Assembly: GCF_021025955.1 (NCBI RefSeq)
Contig: NZ_JAJNCL010000002.1
Location: 733,626 to 797,625, forward strand
DNA from: Rhodococcus qingshengii
Lineage (GTDB): Bacteria; Actinomycetota; Actinomycetes; Mycobacteriales; Mycobacteriaceae
Length of the DNA: 64,000 bases
Direction: 5' to 3'
Position numbers and translations under genes: made by a program. The stretch's first letter is position 1, and each line of letters starts with the position of its first letter. This document shows positions 56,430 through 64,000 of the stretch, in pieces. The notes beneath the pieces were generated by a model. That model ran no database searches. It saw only the letters and a list, made by a program, of their open reading frames with translations, and was not told the origin of the DNA.

Positions 56430-59009
56430 GTGGTCGCACCGAACCTGACACGCGAAACCGCAGCGCAACGGTCAGCAATCCTGAGCGTCGAGAACTACCT
56501 GATCGAACTCGATCTCACCGACGGCAACGACGCACCCGGCGAGGAGACGTTCTCCTCGAAGTCCACCGTCACGTTCACGGCTACGGCCGGGGCAAGCAGC
56601 TTCATCGACATCGTCGCTGCCCGAGTCCATTCCGCAGTCCTCAACGGAACGGCACTCGACGTCACCGGTTACGACGAGTCGACAGGCATCAGCCTGCCCG
56701 ACCTCGCTGCCGACAACGAGTTGGTCATCGAGGCCGATTGCATCTACTCCCACACCGGCGAAGGACTGCACCGATTCGTCGACCCGACCGATGACGCCGT
56801 CTACCTCTATTCACAATTCGAGACGGCTGACGCCAAGCGCATGTTCGCGTGCTTCGATCAGCCCGATCTGAAGGCCACGTTCGACGTCCGCGTCACCGCC
56901 CCCACGTCGTGGAAGGTCATCTCCAACTCCGCGGTCGTCGAGACCCTCGCCGCTGATCCCGGCCAGCACGTCTTCCGGACCACCCCGAAGATGAGCACGT
57001 ACCTGGTGGCGCTCATCGCCGGTCCCTACGCGCAGTGGACCGACATCTACTCCGACGAGCACGGCGACATCCCCCTCGGAATCTTCTGCCGCGCTTCGCT
57101 GGCCGAGTTCATGGACGAGGAGCGGCTCTTCACCGAGACCAAGCAGGGATTCGACTTCTACCACCGCAACTTCGGTGTTCCCTATGCCTTCGGCAAGTAC
57201 GACCAGCTCTTCGTCCCCGAATTCAATGCGGGCGCGATGGAGAATGCCGGCGCCGTGACCTTCCTCGAGGACTACGTCTTCCGCTCCAAGGTGACCCGCT
57301 ACTCGTACGAGCGTCGTGCCGAGACGGTGCTGCACGAAATGGCGCACATGTGGTTCGGCGACCTCGTCACGATGGCGTGGTGGGACGACCTGTGGCTCAA
57401 CGAGTCGTTCGCGACCTTCGCTTCGGTCCTGTGCCAGACCGAGGCCACGGAGTACACGAATGCCTGGACGACGTTCGCCAACGTCGAGAAGTCGTGGGCA
57501 TACCGCCAGGATCAGTTGCCGTCGACGCACCCGATTGCCGCGGACATTCCGGACCTGGCTGCCGTCGAGGTCAACTTCGACGGCATCACCTACGCCAAGG
57601 GCGCCAGCGTCCTCAAGCAGTTGGTCGCCTATGTCGGACTCGAGCCGTTCCTCGCCGGACTGCGTGAGTACTTCCGTGAGCACGCATTCGGAAACGCAAC
57701 CTTCGACGATCTGCTGGGTTCACTCGAAAAGTCTTCGGGCCGTGACCTTTCCGACTGGGGTCGGCAGTGGCTCAAGACCACCGGTTTGAACATCCTGCGC
57801 CCCGACTTCGATGTCGACGCAGACGGAAAGTTCACCCGCTTCGCCGTCCTGCAGGACGGTGCTGCACCAGGCGCCGGCGAGCGGCGAATCCACCGGATCG
57901 CCATCGGCATCTACGACGACGTCGACGGCAAGTTTGTGCGAAGCCATCGCGTCGAACTCGACCTCGATGCTGTGGAAAGCACGGATGTCCCCGAACTTGT
58001 CGGCGTCGCCCGCGGTGCACTCGTGTTGGTCAACGACGACGATCTCACCTACGGCTCCGTGCGACTCGATCCCGAATCGTTGGCGACGGCGATCGAGCGG
58101 GTCGGCGACATCACCGACTCACTCCCCCGCACCCTGGTCTGGTCGGCGGCGTGGGAAATGACCCGTCAGGCCGAACTGAAGGCACGCGACTTCGTCGCAC
58201 TGGTCGAGCGCGGTATCAGTTCGGAGACCGAAGTCGGTGTGGTGCAACGTCTCTTACTCCAAGCCCAAACTGCCATCGGCTCCTACGCAGATCCGGCCTG
58301 GGCCGAGGCCGAAGGCGCGGCGAGCTTCGCCAATAGGTTGCTCGAACTCGCACGTGAGGCAGAGGCCGGGTCCGACCACCAGCTGGCATTCGTCAACGCA
58401 CTCACCGGTGCAGCACTCTCCCCGTGGCACACCGAGGTACTGCGCGAATTGCTCGACGCCGATCCCTCCACCGTTGGGCTCGACGGCCTGGTCGTCGACA
58501 CGGACCTGCGCTGGCGCATCGTCGGGGCACTGGCAGCTGCCGGTGAGATCGACGCCGAAGGAACCGCGACTCCGTTCATCGACGCCGAAGCCCAGCGTGA
58601 CCCGACCGCTGCGGGCGCTCGTCAAGCCGCGGCGGCCGCGGCCGGACGTCCGCAGGCCGCTGTCAAGGAAGAGGTCTGGGCGAAGGTCGTCGGCGACGAC
58701 TCGCTGCCCAACATCACCGCGCGATCGATCATCGGCGGGTTCGCTCGCGAAGGCCAGGACGAATTGCTCGAACCCTTCGTCTCCCGCTACTTCGCCGACA
58801 TCGCGGCGGTGTGGGAACGACGCTCGAGCGAAGTGGCACAGACGGTTGTCATCGGGCTGTACCCGTCGTGGTCGATCTCTGCAGAATCCGTCGCGGCCGC
58901 AGACCGATTCCTCGAAGGCGACATCCCTCCCGCGTTGTGCCGTCTGGTCGTCGAAGGCCAGGCCGGTGTGGTTCGTTCACTCGCAGCACGAAAGTTCGAC
59001 GCGAGCTGA
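56430..59009 (+). CDS. pepN: Aminopeptidase N (M1 family)
   Basis: An 859-residue M1 zinc aminopeptidase. The exopeptidase motif GAMEN is at 268-272, the zinc site HEMAH at 302-306 with Glu325 in NESF, and the C-terminal ERAP1-like helical domain follows. It trims N-terminal residues from peptides in the cytosol. The GTG at 56430 has GAGGAG 6 bp upstream. It ends at a long hairpin shared with the convergent gene. Confidence 0.97.
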   Translation: MVAPNLTRETAAQRSAILSVENYLIELDLTDGNDAPGEETFSSKSTVTFTATAGASSFIDIVAARVHSAVLNGTALDVTGYDESTGISLPDLAADNELVIEADCIYSHTGEGLHRFVDPTDDAVYLYSQFETADAKRMFACFDQPDLKATFDVRVTAPTSWKVISNSAVVETLAADPGQHVFRTTPKMSTYLVALIAGPYAQWTDIYSDEHGDIPLGIFCRASLAEFMDEERLFTETKQGFDFYHRNFGVPYAFGKYDQLFVPEFNAGAMENAGAVTFLEDYVFRSKVTRYSYERRAETVLHEMAHMWFGDLVTMAWWDDLWLNESFATFASVLCQTEATEYTNAWTTFANVEKSWAYRQDQLPSTHPIAADIPDLAAVEVNFDGITYAKGASVLKQLVAYVGLEPFLAGLREYFREHAFGNATFDDLLGSLEKSSGRDLSDWGRQWLKTTGLNILRPDFDVDADGKFTRFAVLQDGAAPGAGERRIHRIAIGIYDDVDGKFVRSHRVELDLDAVESTDVPELVGVARGALVLVNDDDLTYGSVRLDPESLATAIERVGDITDSLPRTLVWSAAWEMTRQAELKARDFVALVERGISSETEVGVVQRLLLQAQTAIGSYADPAWAEAEGAASFANRLLELAREAEAGSDHQLAFVNALTGAALSPWHTEVLRELLDADPSTVGLDGLVVDTDLRWRIVGALAAAGEIDAEGTATPFIDAEAQRDPTAAGARQAAAAAAGRPQAAVKEEVWAKVVGDDSLPNITARSIIGGFAREGQDELLEPFVSRYFADIAAVWERRSSEVAQTVVIGLYPSWSISAESVAAADRFLEGDIPPALCRLVVEGQAGVVRSLAARKFDAS

Positions 59010-59017
59010 CATGCGAA

Positions 59018-59065
59018 AGGCCGGTGCCCGCTTCGATTCTCACCAATCGAAGCGGGCACCGGCCT
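59018..59065. terminator. Bidirectional terminator with 21-bp perfect stem
   Basis: Positions 59018-59038 pair perfectly with 59045-59065 around the loop CTCACC. It begins 9 bp after the pepN stop and ends 13 bp before that of the convergent DUF5130 gene. Confidence 0.9.
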
Positions 59066-59077
59066 GTGTCTTACAAG

Positions 59078-59557
59078 TTAGGGCGCTGAAATTGCGGCTG
59101 CCATAACGCGGATGGCGCTGATCAGTCCGTCGATCAGATTGCCTTCGCTGAACGATGCAACAGCTGCCGTTGCTCCGAGCTGGGTAACGCGATCAGTGAC
59201 CCGATCGGCGATTGCCCGCCCGCTGCGTACCTCGACGGTGCGCTGGTTGGGCGAGACAGCGATCAGCACGGAACGCTCGGCTTCGGGCGTGGTCGGGAAC
59301 AGTGCGTCGGCACCCGCTGCCGGATCAGAACCGAGATCACCTATGTAGGCGTTGAATCGCACCTTGGTGGCGCGCGTCGCTTCGGTCATCGCGACGTCGA
59401 GCGCGACCAGGTCCATGGTCTCGAACGGAAGATCGTCGGTGAACGGCTCGCCGATGCGATGCACACCGGATACGCGTCCACTGGACGTGACGACGCTGCC
59501 GACCGGCAGGTCCTCGGGCGCTACTGCGAGCGCGGTCGAATGATCACCACTTGCCAC
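59078..59557 (-). CDS. DUF5130/TPM-like protein
   Basis: A 159-residue protein resembling the TPM/DUF5130 fold: GEPFTDDLPFETMDLVALDVAMTEATRATKVRFNAYIGDLGS and VLIAVSPNQRTVEVRSGRAIADRVTDR. It lacks transmembrane segments; the membrane partner may be the small upstream gene it overlaps by 14 bp. M. tuberculosis has a gene of this kind at the same place. Function unknown. Confidence 0.78.
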   Translation of the reverse strand: MASGDHSTALAVAPEDLPVGSVVTSSGRVSGVHRIGEPFTDDLPFETMDLVALDVAMTEATRATKVRFNAYIGDLGSDPAAGADALFPTTPEAERSVLIAVSPNQRTVEVRSGRAIADRVTDRVTQLGATAAVASFSEGNLIDGLISAIRVMAAAISAP

Positions 59558-59807
59558 TTGCGGACCCTCCGATCAGATCAGCCGAACCGGCTTCGATTGC
59601 GTGCGCACTGCCGTGATGGCCACCGCGAACGGTGACTTCGTCGACAGCACTCCACAGCACGGGAGCGTGATCCCACGACTCACCGAGATGGAACGCCGGC
59701 GGAACCGGTCCCGGCGTCTTCTTCCCGAGGAAGGACGCAGCCGCGAAGAACGCGGTGATCAAGGCCGGAATCCCAACGTATATCAGTACTACCTCGAGAA
59801 TGCTCAC
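59544..59807 (-). CDS. Small membrane protein coupled to the DUF5130 gene
   Basis: An 87-residue protein with one strongly hydrophobic N-terminal segment (ILEVVLIYVGIPALITAFFAAASFL) and a polar, probably cytosolic tail (PPAFHLGESWDHAPVLWSAVDEVTVRGGHHGSAH). The GTG at 59807 is my preferred start; a longer form from 59855 would add a second hydrophobic stretch. The 14-bp overlap with the DUF5130 gene suggests joint translation and perhaps a complex. Confidence 0.7.
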   Translation of the reverse strand: MSILEVVLIYVGIPALITAFFAAASFLGKKTPGPVPPAFHLGESWDHAPVLWSAVDEVTVRGGHHGSAHAIEAGSADLIGGSASGKW

Positions 59808-59898
59808 ACCAGATAACGTAGCCCAGAACGCCAGGAAGGAAAGCGTCAGGGCCACAAATTCTCGGGCAATTTCGTTTCGGTGACGACAGAACGCGGTT

Positions 59899-59975
59899 CA
59901 GGCTGCGCCCACACCGACACATAGCTCAGGCTGCGCCCACGCCGACACATAGCTCAGGCTGCGCCCACGCCGAGA
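59899..59975. repeat. 28-bp tandem repeat containing the HNH-gene stop codon
   Basis: Two 28-bp units at 59899-59926 and 59927-59954, differing by one base, and a partial third at 59955-59975. Each starts CAGGCTGCGCCCAC. Read on the minus strand each encodes GVGAA then TGA; the third (partial) copy is inside the HNH gene and supplies its real end, so the last codons of that gene have been duplicated outward. Confidence 0.9.
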
Positions 59976-60652
59976 TACGGCATCCACGCCGGATGCAATT
60001 CCTTGGTCGCCGCGAGCAGACGCCAGTGCGGTCCGGATGGCGGAACCAATTCCGCACGGAGAGTCCATCCGAGTTCGCTGAGCATCTTGTCGGCCTTGCG
60101 GTGATTGCAGGGGGCACAGCAAGCGACGCAGTTCTCCCACGAATGCCCGCCACCTCTGCTGCGAGGAACGACGTGGTCGATGGTTTCGGCTTTGGCTCCG
60201 CAGTACGCACATCGGAAGTGGTCACGATGCATCAGTGCGGCACGAGTCATGGGGATACGGGCGCGATACGGAACGCGCACGTAGGTGCGCAATCGAATGA
60301 CCGAGGGAACCTGCACCGACCAGTCCGCAGAATGGACTACCGGGCCTTGTTCGTCCTCGTGGACGGTATCGGCCTTGCCGCAGGCCATCAGTACGACCGC
60401 GCGCCGGGCAGGAAGGGCGGTCAGCGGTTCGTACGTGACGTTGAGCAGTAGCACCCGACGTTTTACCCACTCGGGCACGACGCGATCGGGAGGGAACATC
60501 TCGAGGTGAGAACGTTCTTCGGAAAAGAGTGGGTCGGCAGAGTGCGCGAACCCGTCAGGAACAACTTCCAGAACAGCCCCTAACGCGTGGTCGTTCCGCG
60601 CGCTAGTGGGCTGGAGTTGTCGGTGATTGCGTGCAGCATGTCGGTTCTTCAT
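59954..60652 (-). CDS. HNH endonuclease
   Basis: A 232-residue protein whose C-terminal part is an HNH domain: CAYCGAKAETIDHVVPRSRGGGHSWENCVACCAPCNHRKAD, with two CxxC pairs and the catalytic His. The middle has LLLNVTYEPL and ARRAVVLMACGKA. This is the chromosomal actinobacterial HNH type (Rv2469c position), not part of a phage. The first 50 residues are weakly conserved, and an internal ATG at 60499 is an alternative start. The gene ends inside a tandem repeat. Confidence 0.85.
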   Translation of the reverse strand: MKNRHAARNHRQLQPTSARNDHALGAVLEVVPDGFAHSADPLFSEERSHLEMFPPDRVVPEWVKRRVLLLNVTYEPLTALPARRAVVLMACGKADTVHEDEQGPVVHSADWSVQVPSVIRLRTYVRVPYRARIPMTRAALMHRDHFRCAYCGAKAETIDHVVPRSRGGGHSWENCVACCAPCNHRKADKMLSELGWTLRAELVPPSGPHWRLLAATKELHPAWMPYLGVGAA

Positions 60653-60834
60653 ACGACCTCCGGGAGACTGCCCCCAAGTTGACCACGGATGATCGCGTTA
60701 CGCACTCCCATTTCGAACAAAATTGCCAGGACGGCCGGTGAATTTCCGGTGAATGGGTACGCAGTCCGACCCGATACCACCGTCGTCGACCCGGAAACCG
60801 ACCACTACGTCCGTCAGGCACAATGGAAGTTGCC

Positions 60835-61242
60835 ATGAATGACGTACAGCACGACGTGCAGCAGACCTTCTACGACGCCGTCGGCGGAGCCGAGACGTTT
60901 CACAAGCTCACCGCGCGATTCTACGAAGAAGTCGCAAAGGACGAGGTTGTGCGCCCGCTCTACCCCGAGGCCGATCTCGGCCCGGCCGAGCGGCGGATGC
61001 GGATGTTCCTCGAGCAGTACTGGGGCGGGCCGCACACGTACTCGGAAGAGCGTGGGCACCCGCGTCTGCGGATGCGCCACAATCCGTTCGTGATCGGCCC
61101 GATCGAGCGCGATGCGTGGCTTCGGTGCATGCACGTCGCCATCGCGTCCATCGACGAGAAGACTCTGAGCCCGGTGCACCGCAAGCAGTTGATCGACTAC
61201 ATGGAGATGGCAGCTGCGTCCATGGTGAACTCCGCCATCTGA
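60835..61242 (+). CDS. glbO: Truncated hemoglobin, group II (TrHbO)
   Basis: A 135-residue 2-on-2 globin. The distal-side [20 protein letters not shown] has Tyr at CD1/B10 positions, the proximal His is in RLRMRHNPF, and the Trp at G8 is in RDAWLRCMH. Such proteins bind oxygen tightly and may serve oxygen or NO chemistry at the membrane. The ATG at 60835 has GGAAG 6 bp upstream; an earlier ATG at 60823 is in frame. Its stop is 5 bp from the convergent cupin gene. Confidence 0.95.
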   Translation: MNDVQHDVQQTFYDAVGGAETFHKLTARFYEEVAKDEVVRPLYPEADLGPAERRMRMFLEQYWGGPHTYSEERGHPRLRMRHNPFVIGPIERDAWLRCMHVAIASIDEKTLSPVHRKQLIDYMEMAAASMVNSAI

Positions 61243-61246
61243 CCGT

Positions 61247-61738
61247 TTACTTCGCCTTCGGCCTGAACACGCGCGCGACCCGGCGGGCTGCGCGTACCCC
61301 GAACGACACCGTGGGATGCAGGGGTGAGCTCAAGATTGCATGCTTGCGCACGTACTCTTCGACCTCCCACTCCGACCAGCTGCCCGCACGGAAGAGTGCG
61401 GCATCGCCGACGCACAGGGTTCGCTTGGCGATTCCGTCGGCCTGAACGGTGACCGACCCTTCGATGATGTGCACGATTTCGTCCGCATGGAAGTACCAGC
61501 GGAAGCGCCCCTTCGTGCAATCCCAGACGTGTGTAGTCGTGGTCCCGTCTTTACTCGCCGACCATTGAGCCGAGCGCGCAACCGGTGTGCCGAAGATTAT
61601 CCAGTCGCGGTTGATCGGATCATCGTCGAGCAGTACATGATCCAAACTGACCGCTTCGATTGCCGACAAAGTCAAGGCCAAGCCCCCTTGGTTGAATTCC
61701 CGATACTTCTCCCCCCGCAGTAACACCAAAGTTGCCAC
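61247..61738 (-). CDS. Cupin (Cupin_3/DUF861-like) protein
   Basis: A 163-residue protein with a cupin barrel: WDCTKGRFRWYFHADEIVHIIEGSVTV (motif 1) and LCVGDAALFRAGSWSEWEVEEYVRKHAIL (motif 2), which is the arrangement of the Cupin_3 family. Only some metal-ligand histidines are present. It ends in a basic RAARRVARVFRPKAK tail. Substrate unknown. Divergent from the GH13 gene; the 106-bp gap holds GGTGTCACTGTGTG-type partial inverted repeats but no clear operator. Confidence 0.75.
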   Translation of the reverse strand: MATLVLLRGEKYREFNQGGLALTLSAIEAVSLDHVLLDDDPINRDWIIFGTPVARSAQWSASKDGTTTTHVWDCTKGRFRWYFHADEIVHIIEGSVTVQADGIAKRTLCVGDAALFRAGSWSEWEVEEYVRKHAILSSPLHPTVSFGVRAARRVARVFRPKAK

Positions 61739-61844
61739 ATGGTGTCACTGTGTGAATGCAAAGTACACCAAGGCTAGGTAAAGAGTCACGCTTTGGCCGT
61801 GTCCAAGTCGTGAGATTGCCAGACGTTTGGCACTATGAACTGCT

Positions 61845-63443
61845 GTGAGCACCCCCGCGGATTCGTCCTCTGTAAGCCGGCCCGAAGCCCCGTGGTGGAA
61901 CGAGGCGGTCTTCTATCAGATCTATCCGCGTTCCTTTGCCGATTCGGGCAGCGACGGTATCGGCGACCTCGGCGGAGTCGAGGAGAAACTCGGCTACCTC
62001 GAACTGCTCGGCATCGACGCAATCTGGTTGAGCCCGGTGATGAAGTCACCGATGGCAGACCACGGCTACGACGTCTCGGATCCTCGCGACATCGATCCCC
62101 TGTTCGGTGATCTGGCGACGATGGATTCGCTGATCACGTCAGCCCACGAACGCGGAATCAAGGTCACGATGGACCTGGTCCCGAACCACACGAGTGATCA
62201 GCACGAGTGGTTCAAGGCAGCCCTGGCGTCGGCGCCCGGTTCGGCAGAGCGATCCCGTTACATCTTCCGAGACGGCAAAGGTGAGAACGGCAACGAACCG
62301 CCGAACAACTGGCCGAGCATCTTCGGCGGCCCGGCGTGGACCCGCGTCACCGAAGCAGACGGAACACCCGGCCAGTGGTACCTGCACATCTTCGCCAAGG
62401 AACAGCCCGACCTGAACTGGGACAACCCGGAGGTCTTCGACGACCTCGCCAAGACTCTGCGCTTCTGGCTCGAGCGCGGAATCGACGGATTCCGCATCGA
62501 CGTGGCCCACGGAATGGCCAAGCCCGACGGTTTGCCGGACCACGACTGGGAGCTCAACGAGCTCATGCGCAATTCCGACGACGACCCGCGATTCAACAAC
62601 CCGGCCGTTCACGAAATCCACCGCGGGATCCGCAAGGTCATGGACGAGTTCCCGGAGGCCATGACCGTCGGAGAGATCTGGGTGAAGGACAACCAGAAGT
62701 TCGGCGAATACATCCGGCCAGACGAACTGCATCTCGGATTCAACTTCCGGCTTGCAGAAACCGAATTCTCCGCCGAGTCCGTCCGAGAGGCCGTGGAGAA
62801 CTCCCTCGCGGCCGTCGCCGAGGTCGGGGGTGTGCCCACGTGGACATTGTCGAATCACGACGTCGAACGTGAAGTCACGCGCTACGGCGGGGGCGAGATC
62901 GGAACGCAACGCGCACGGGCGATGATCCTCGTCGAGTTGGCGCTTCCGGGCGCGAGCTTCATCTACAACGGAGCCGAACTCGGCCTGCCGAACGTCGACC
63001 TGCCCGACGAGGCACTACAGGACCCGGTCTGGGAACGATCCGGACATGCCGAGCGAGGACGCGACGGCTGCCGAGTGCCCCTTCCCTGGGAAGGAACCGA
63101 GCCGCCCTTCGGATTCACCACCGGTGCGAGCACCTGGTTGCCGATGCCAAGCGAGTGGTCGGCGCTCACGGTGGAGGCGCAGATCGAGGACGTGGACTCG
63201 ATGCTCTCGCTTTATCGCGCCGCCCTCGAACTTCGTAGCGCCAGGCCGGAGTTTTCCGGCACCGACATCGATTGGTACGGCAGTCCCCCCGGCTGCCTCG
63301 CTTTCCGTCGACGCGGTGGTCTGATCTGTGCTCTCAACACCACGGAGGTGCCGATCGCACTGCCGAGCGGGCAGCTGCTGTTGAGCAGCGCACCACTCGT
63401 CGACGGTCAGCTGGCCGTCAACGCTGCGGCGTGGCTGATCTGA
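61845..63443 (+). CDS. aglA: Alpha-glucosidase, glycoside hydrolase family 13
   Basis: A 532-residue GH13 enzyme of the oligo-alpha-glucosidase type. Conserved region I is DLVPNHTS, region II has nucleophile Asp219 in GFRIDVAHG, region III acid Glu277 in VGEIWV, and region IV Asp339 in LSNHDVE. No signal peptide; it hydrolyses alpha-glucosides inside the cell. The family position (Rv2471 aglA) matches M. tuberculosis. Start is GTG 61845. Confidence 0.92.
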   Translation: MSTPADSSSVSRPEAPWWNEAVFYQIYPRSFADSGSDGIGDLGGVEEKLGYLELLGIDAIWLSPVMKSPMADHGYDVSDPRDIDPLFGDLATMDSLITSAHERGIKVTMDLVPNHTSDQHEWFKAALASAPGSAERSRYIFRDGKGENGNEPPNNWPSIFGGPAWTRVTEADGTPGQWYLHIFAKEQPDLNWDNPEVFDDLAKTLRFWLERGIDGFRIDVAHGMAKPDGLPDHDWELNELMRNSDDDPRFNNPAVHEIHRGIRKVMDEFPEAMTVGEIWVKDNQKFGEYIRPDELHLGFNFRLAETEFSAESVREAVENSLAAVAEVGGVPTWTLSNHDVEREVTRYGGGEIGTQRARAMILVELALPGASFIYNGAELGLPNVDLPDEALQDPVWERSGHAERGRDGCRVPLPWEGTEPPFGFTTGASTWLPMPSEWSALTVEAQIEDVDSMLSLYRAALELRSARPEFSGTDIDWYGSPPGCLAFRRRGGLICALNTTEVPIALPSGQLLLSSAPLVDGQLAVNAAAWLI

Positions 63444-63471
63444 GGGAACACCGCACCCGCCACCTGAACTC

Positions 63472-63984
63472 CTACCGTGCAACCATCAGCGGTATTGAAC
63501 CACCGCGGTGACGGTAGATCGAGCCAAACCGTGCATCGAGGCGCACCCACGATCTACTCGCCCGCACCCGAACCAGTTCCGACGCGTCGATCTGCTCGAG
63601 ATCGATGTCGGCAGTCATCGCTTCGGATCCGGTGTGAGGAACGAATCCCATTGCGGTCAAGGCAAAAATAACTCGCATCGAGATCCCGACCGTGCCTGAT
63701 GGACCACTGACCTCGAGTACGTCCTGATCGAGCAACGACGCCGGCGGACCGTGACTACTTCCATGCTCCATGGCCAAGGCGTTGCCCCGCTGCGCCAGTT
63801 CGATCAGCACCCGGGCGGGTACGTCGTCCAGGTGCTCGAAGCCGTCCATCGGCGGCAACGCCCCCCGCCACGCCGAATCCATGGCGAACCCCGGATCGAT
63901 CAGCTCACCCGTTGTCTGCTCCACCGCCGAAAGCAACTGATCGCCGGCTGCCGAGGTGTCGTCAGGGTTGATGGTGCCCGCCAC
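63472..63984 (-). CDS. Conserved hypothetical protein, start possibly outside the window
   Basis: A protein of at least 170 residues. No catalytic motif is recognised. Hydrophobic and charged stretches alternate: LDDVPARVLIELAQRG, then SGTVGISMRVIFALTAMGF, and RVRASRSWVRLDARFGSIYRHRGGSI at the end. It sits where M. tuberculosis has Rv2472. The GTG at 63984 has no ribosome site and the frame stays open to the window edge, so the true start may lie beyond it. Its end is 28 bp from the convergent aglA stop. Confidence 0.7.
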   Translation of the reverse strand: MAGTINPDDTSAAGDQLLSAVEQTTGELIDPGFAMDSAWRGALPPMDGFEHLDDVPARVLIELAQRGNALAMEHGSSHGPPASLLDQDVLEVSGPSGTVGISMRVIFALTAMGFVPHTGSEAMTADIDLEQIDASELVRVRASRSWVRLDARFGSIYRHRGGSIPLMVAR

Positions 63985-64000
63985 GGTTCGCGTAGCGAGA

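Overview
The window is chromosomal DNA of a mycolic-acid actinobacterium, most likely Rhodococcus of the R. erythropolis/R. qingshengii type. Evidence: GC-rich coding with frequent GTG starts, and a gene order that follows the Mycobacterium tuberculosis Rv2418c-Rv2472 segment from one end to the other (octT-gpgP-rsfS-nadD ... proA; proB-obg-rpmA-rplU-rne-ndk-folC-valS; clpX-clpP2-clpP1-tig-nei-rpiB; pepN-HNH-glbO-aglA). It also has mycothiol-type and methylglucose-lipopolysaccharide genes. The genus call rests on synteny and protein character, not on a database search.

Layout. 1-6125 (minus): glucosylglycerate/MGLP genes, rsfS, nadD, a VWA/MoxR pair and proA. 6186-17863 (mostly plus): an accessory block with an old yellow enzyme, an MHS transporter coupled to a ribokinase-like kinase, a MerR regulator, a RecQ helicase with a phosphoribosyltransferase-like tail, the ectoine operon ectABC followed by a 2-hydroxyacid dehydrogenase, a VOC protein and a sirtuin. 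17836-30275 (minus): proB, obg, L27/L21, RNase E, ndk, a DUF4233 membrane protein, folC, valS. 30447-45860: a second accessory block with a broken secreted-protein gene, an S9 peptidase, a GNAT, an iron-type binding lipoprotein with an IdeR-like box, an FdhF/YdeP oxidoreductase with FdhD, and a quinate/shikimate-to-protocatechuate cluster (aroQ, qsuD-like, qsuB-like) with a divergent TetR, a GH3 beta-glucosidase and a ShiA-like transporter. 45944-50646 (minus): clpX, clpP2, clpP1, tig, tRNA-Pro. 51040-63984: tRNA-Gly and a conserved run with a Gly-rich membrane protein, nei2, rpiB, an M48 protease, a mycothiol-dependent DsbA-like protein, an FAD reductase, pepN, an HNH endonuclease, glbO, a cupin and a GH13 glucosidase.

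Regulation read from sequence. CRP/GlxR-like boxes lie upstream of ectA and inside the TetR/aroQ divergent promoter. An 11-mer from that promoter recurs in reverse orientation upstream of the ShiA-like transporter. A MerR-type promoter with a 19-bp spacer lies over the end of the ribokinase gene, and there is a DtxR/IdeR-like box in front of the binding lipoprotein. Many operons end in long perfect hairpins.

I found no prophage, insertion sequence, CRISPR array or classical defence island. The most unusual features are short (16-28 bp) tandem repeats at several gene boundaries, two of them containing a gene's stop codon, the RecQ-phosphoribosyltransferase fusion, and the apparent shared operators around the quinate cluster.
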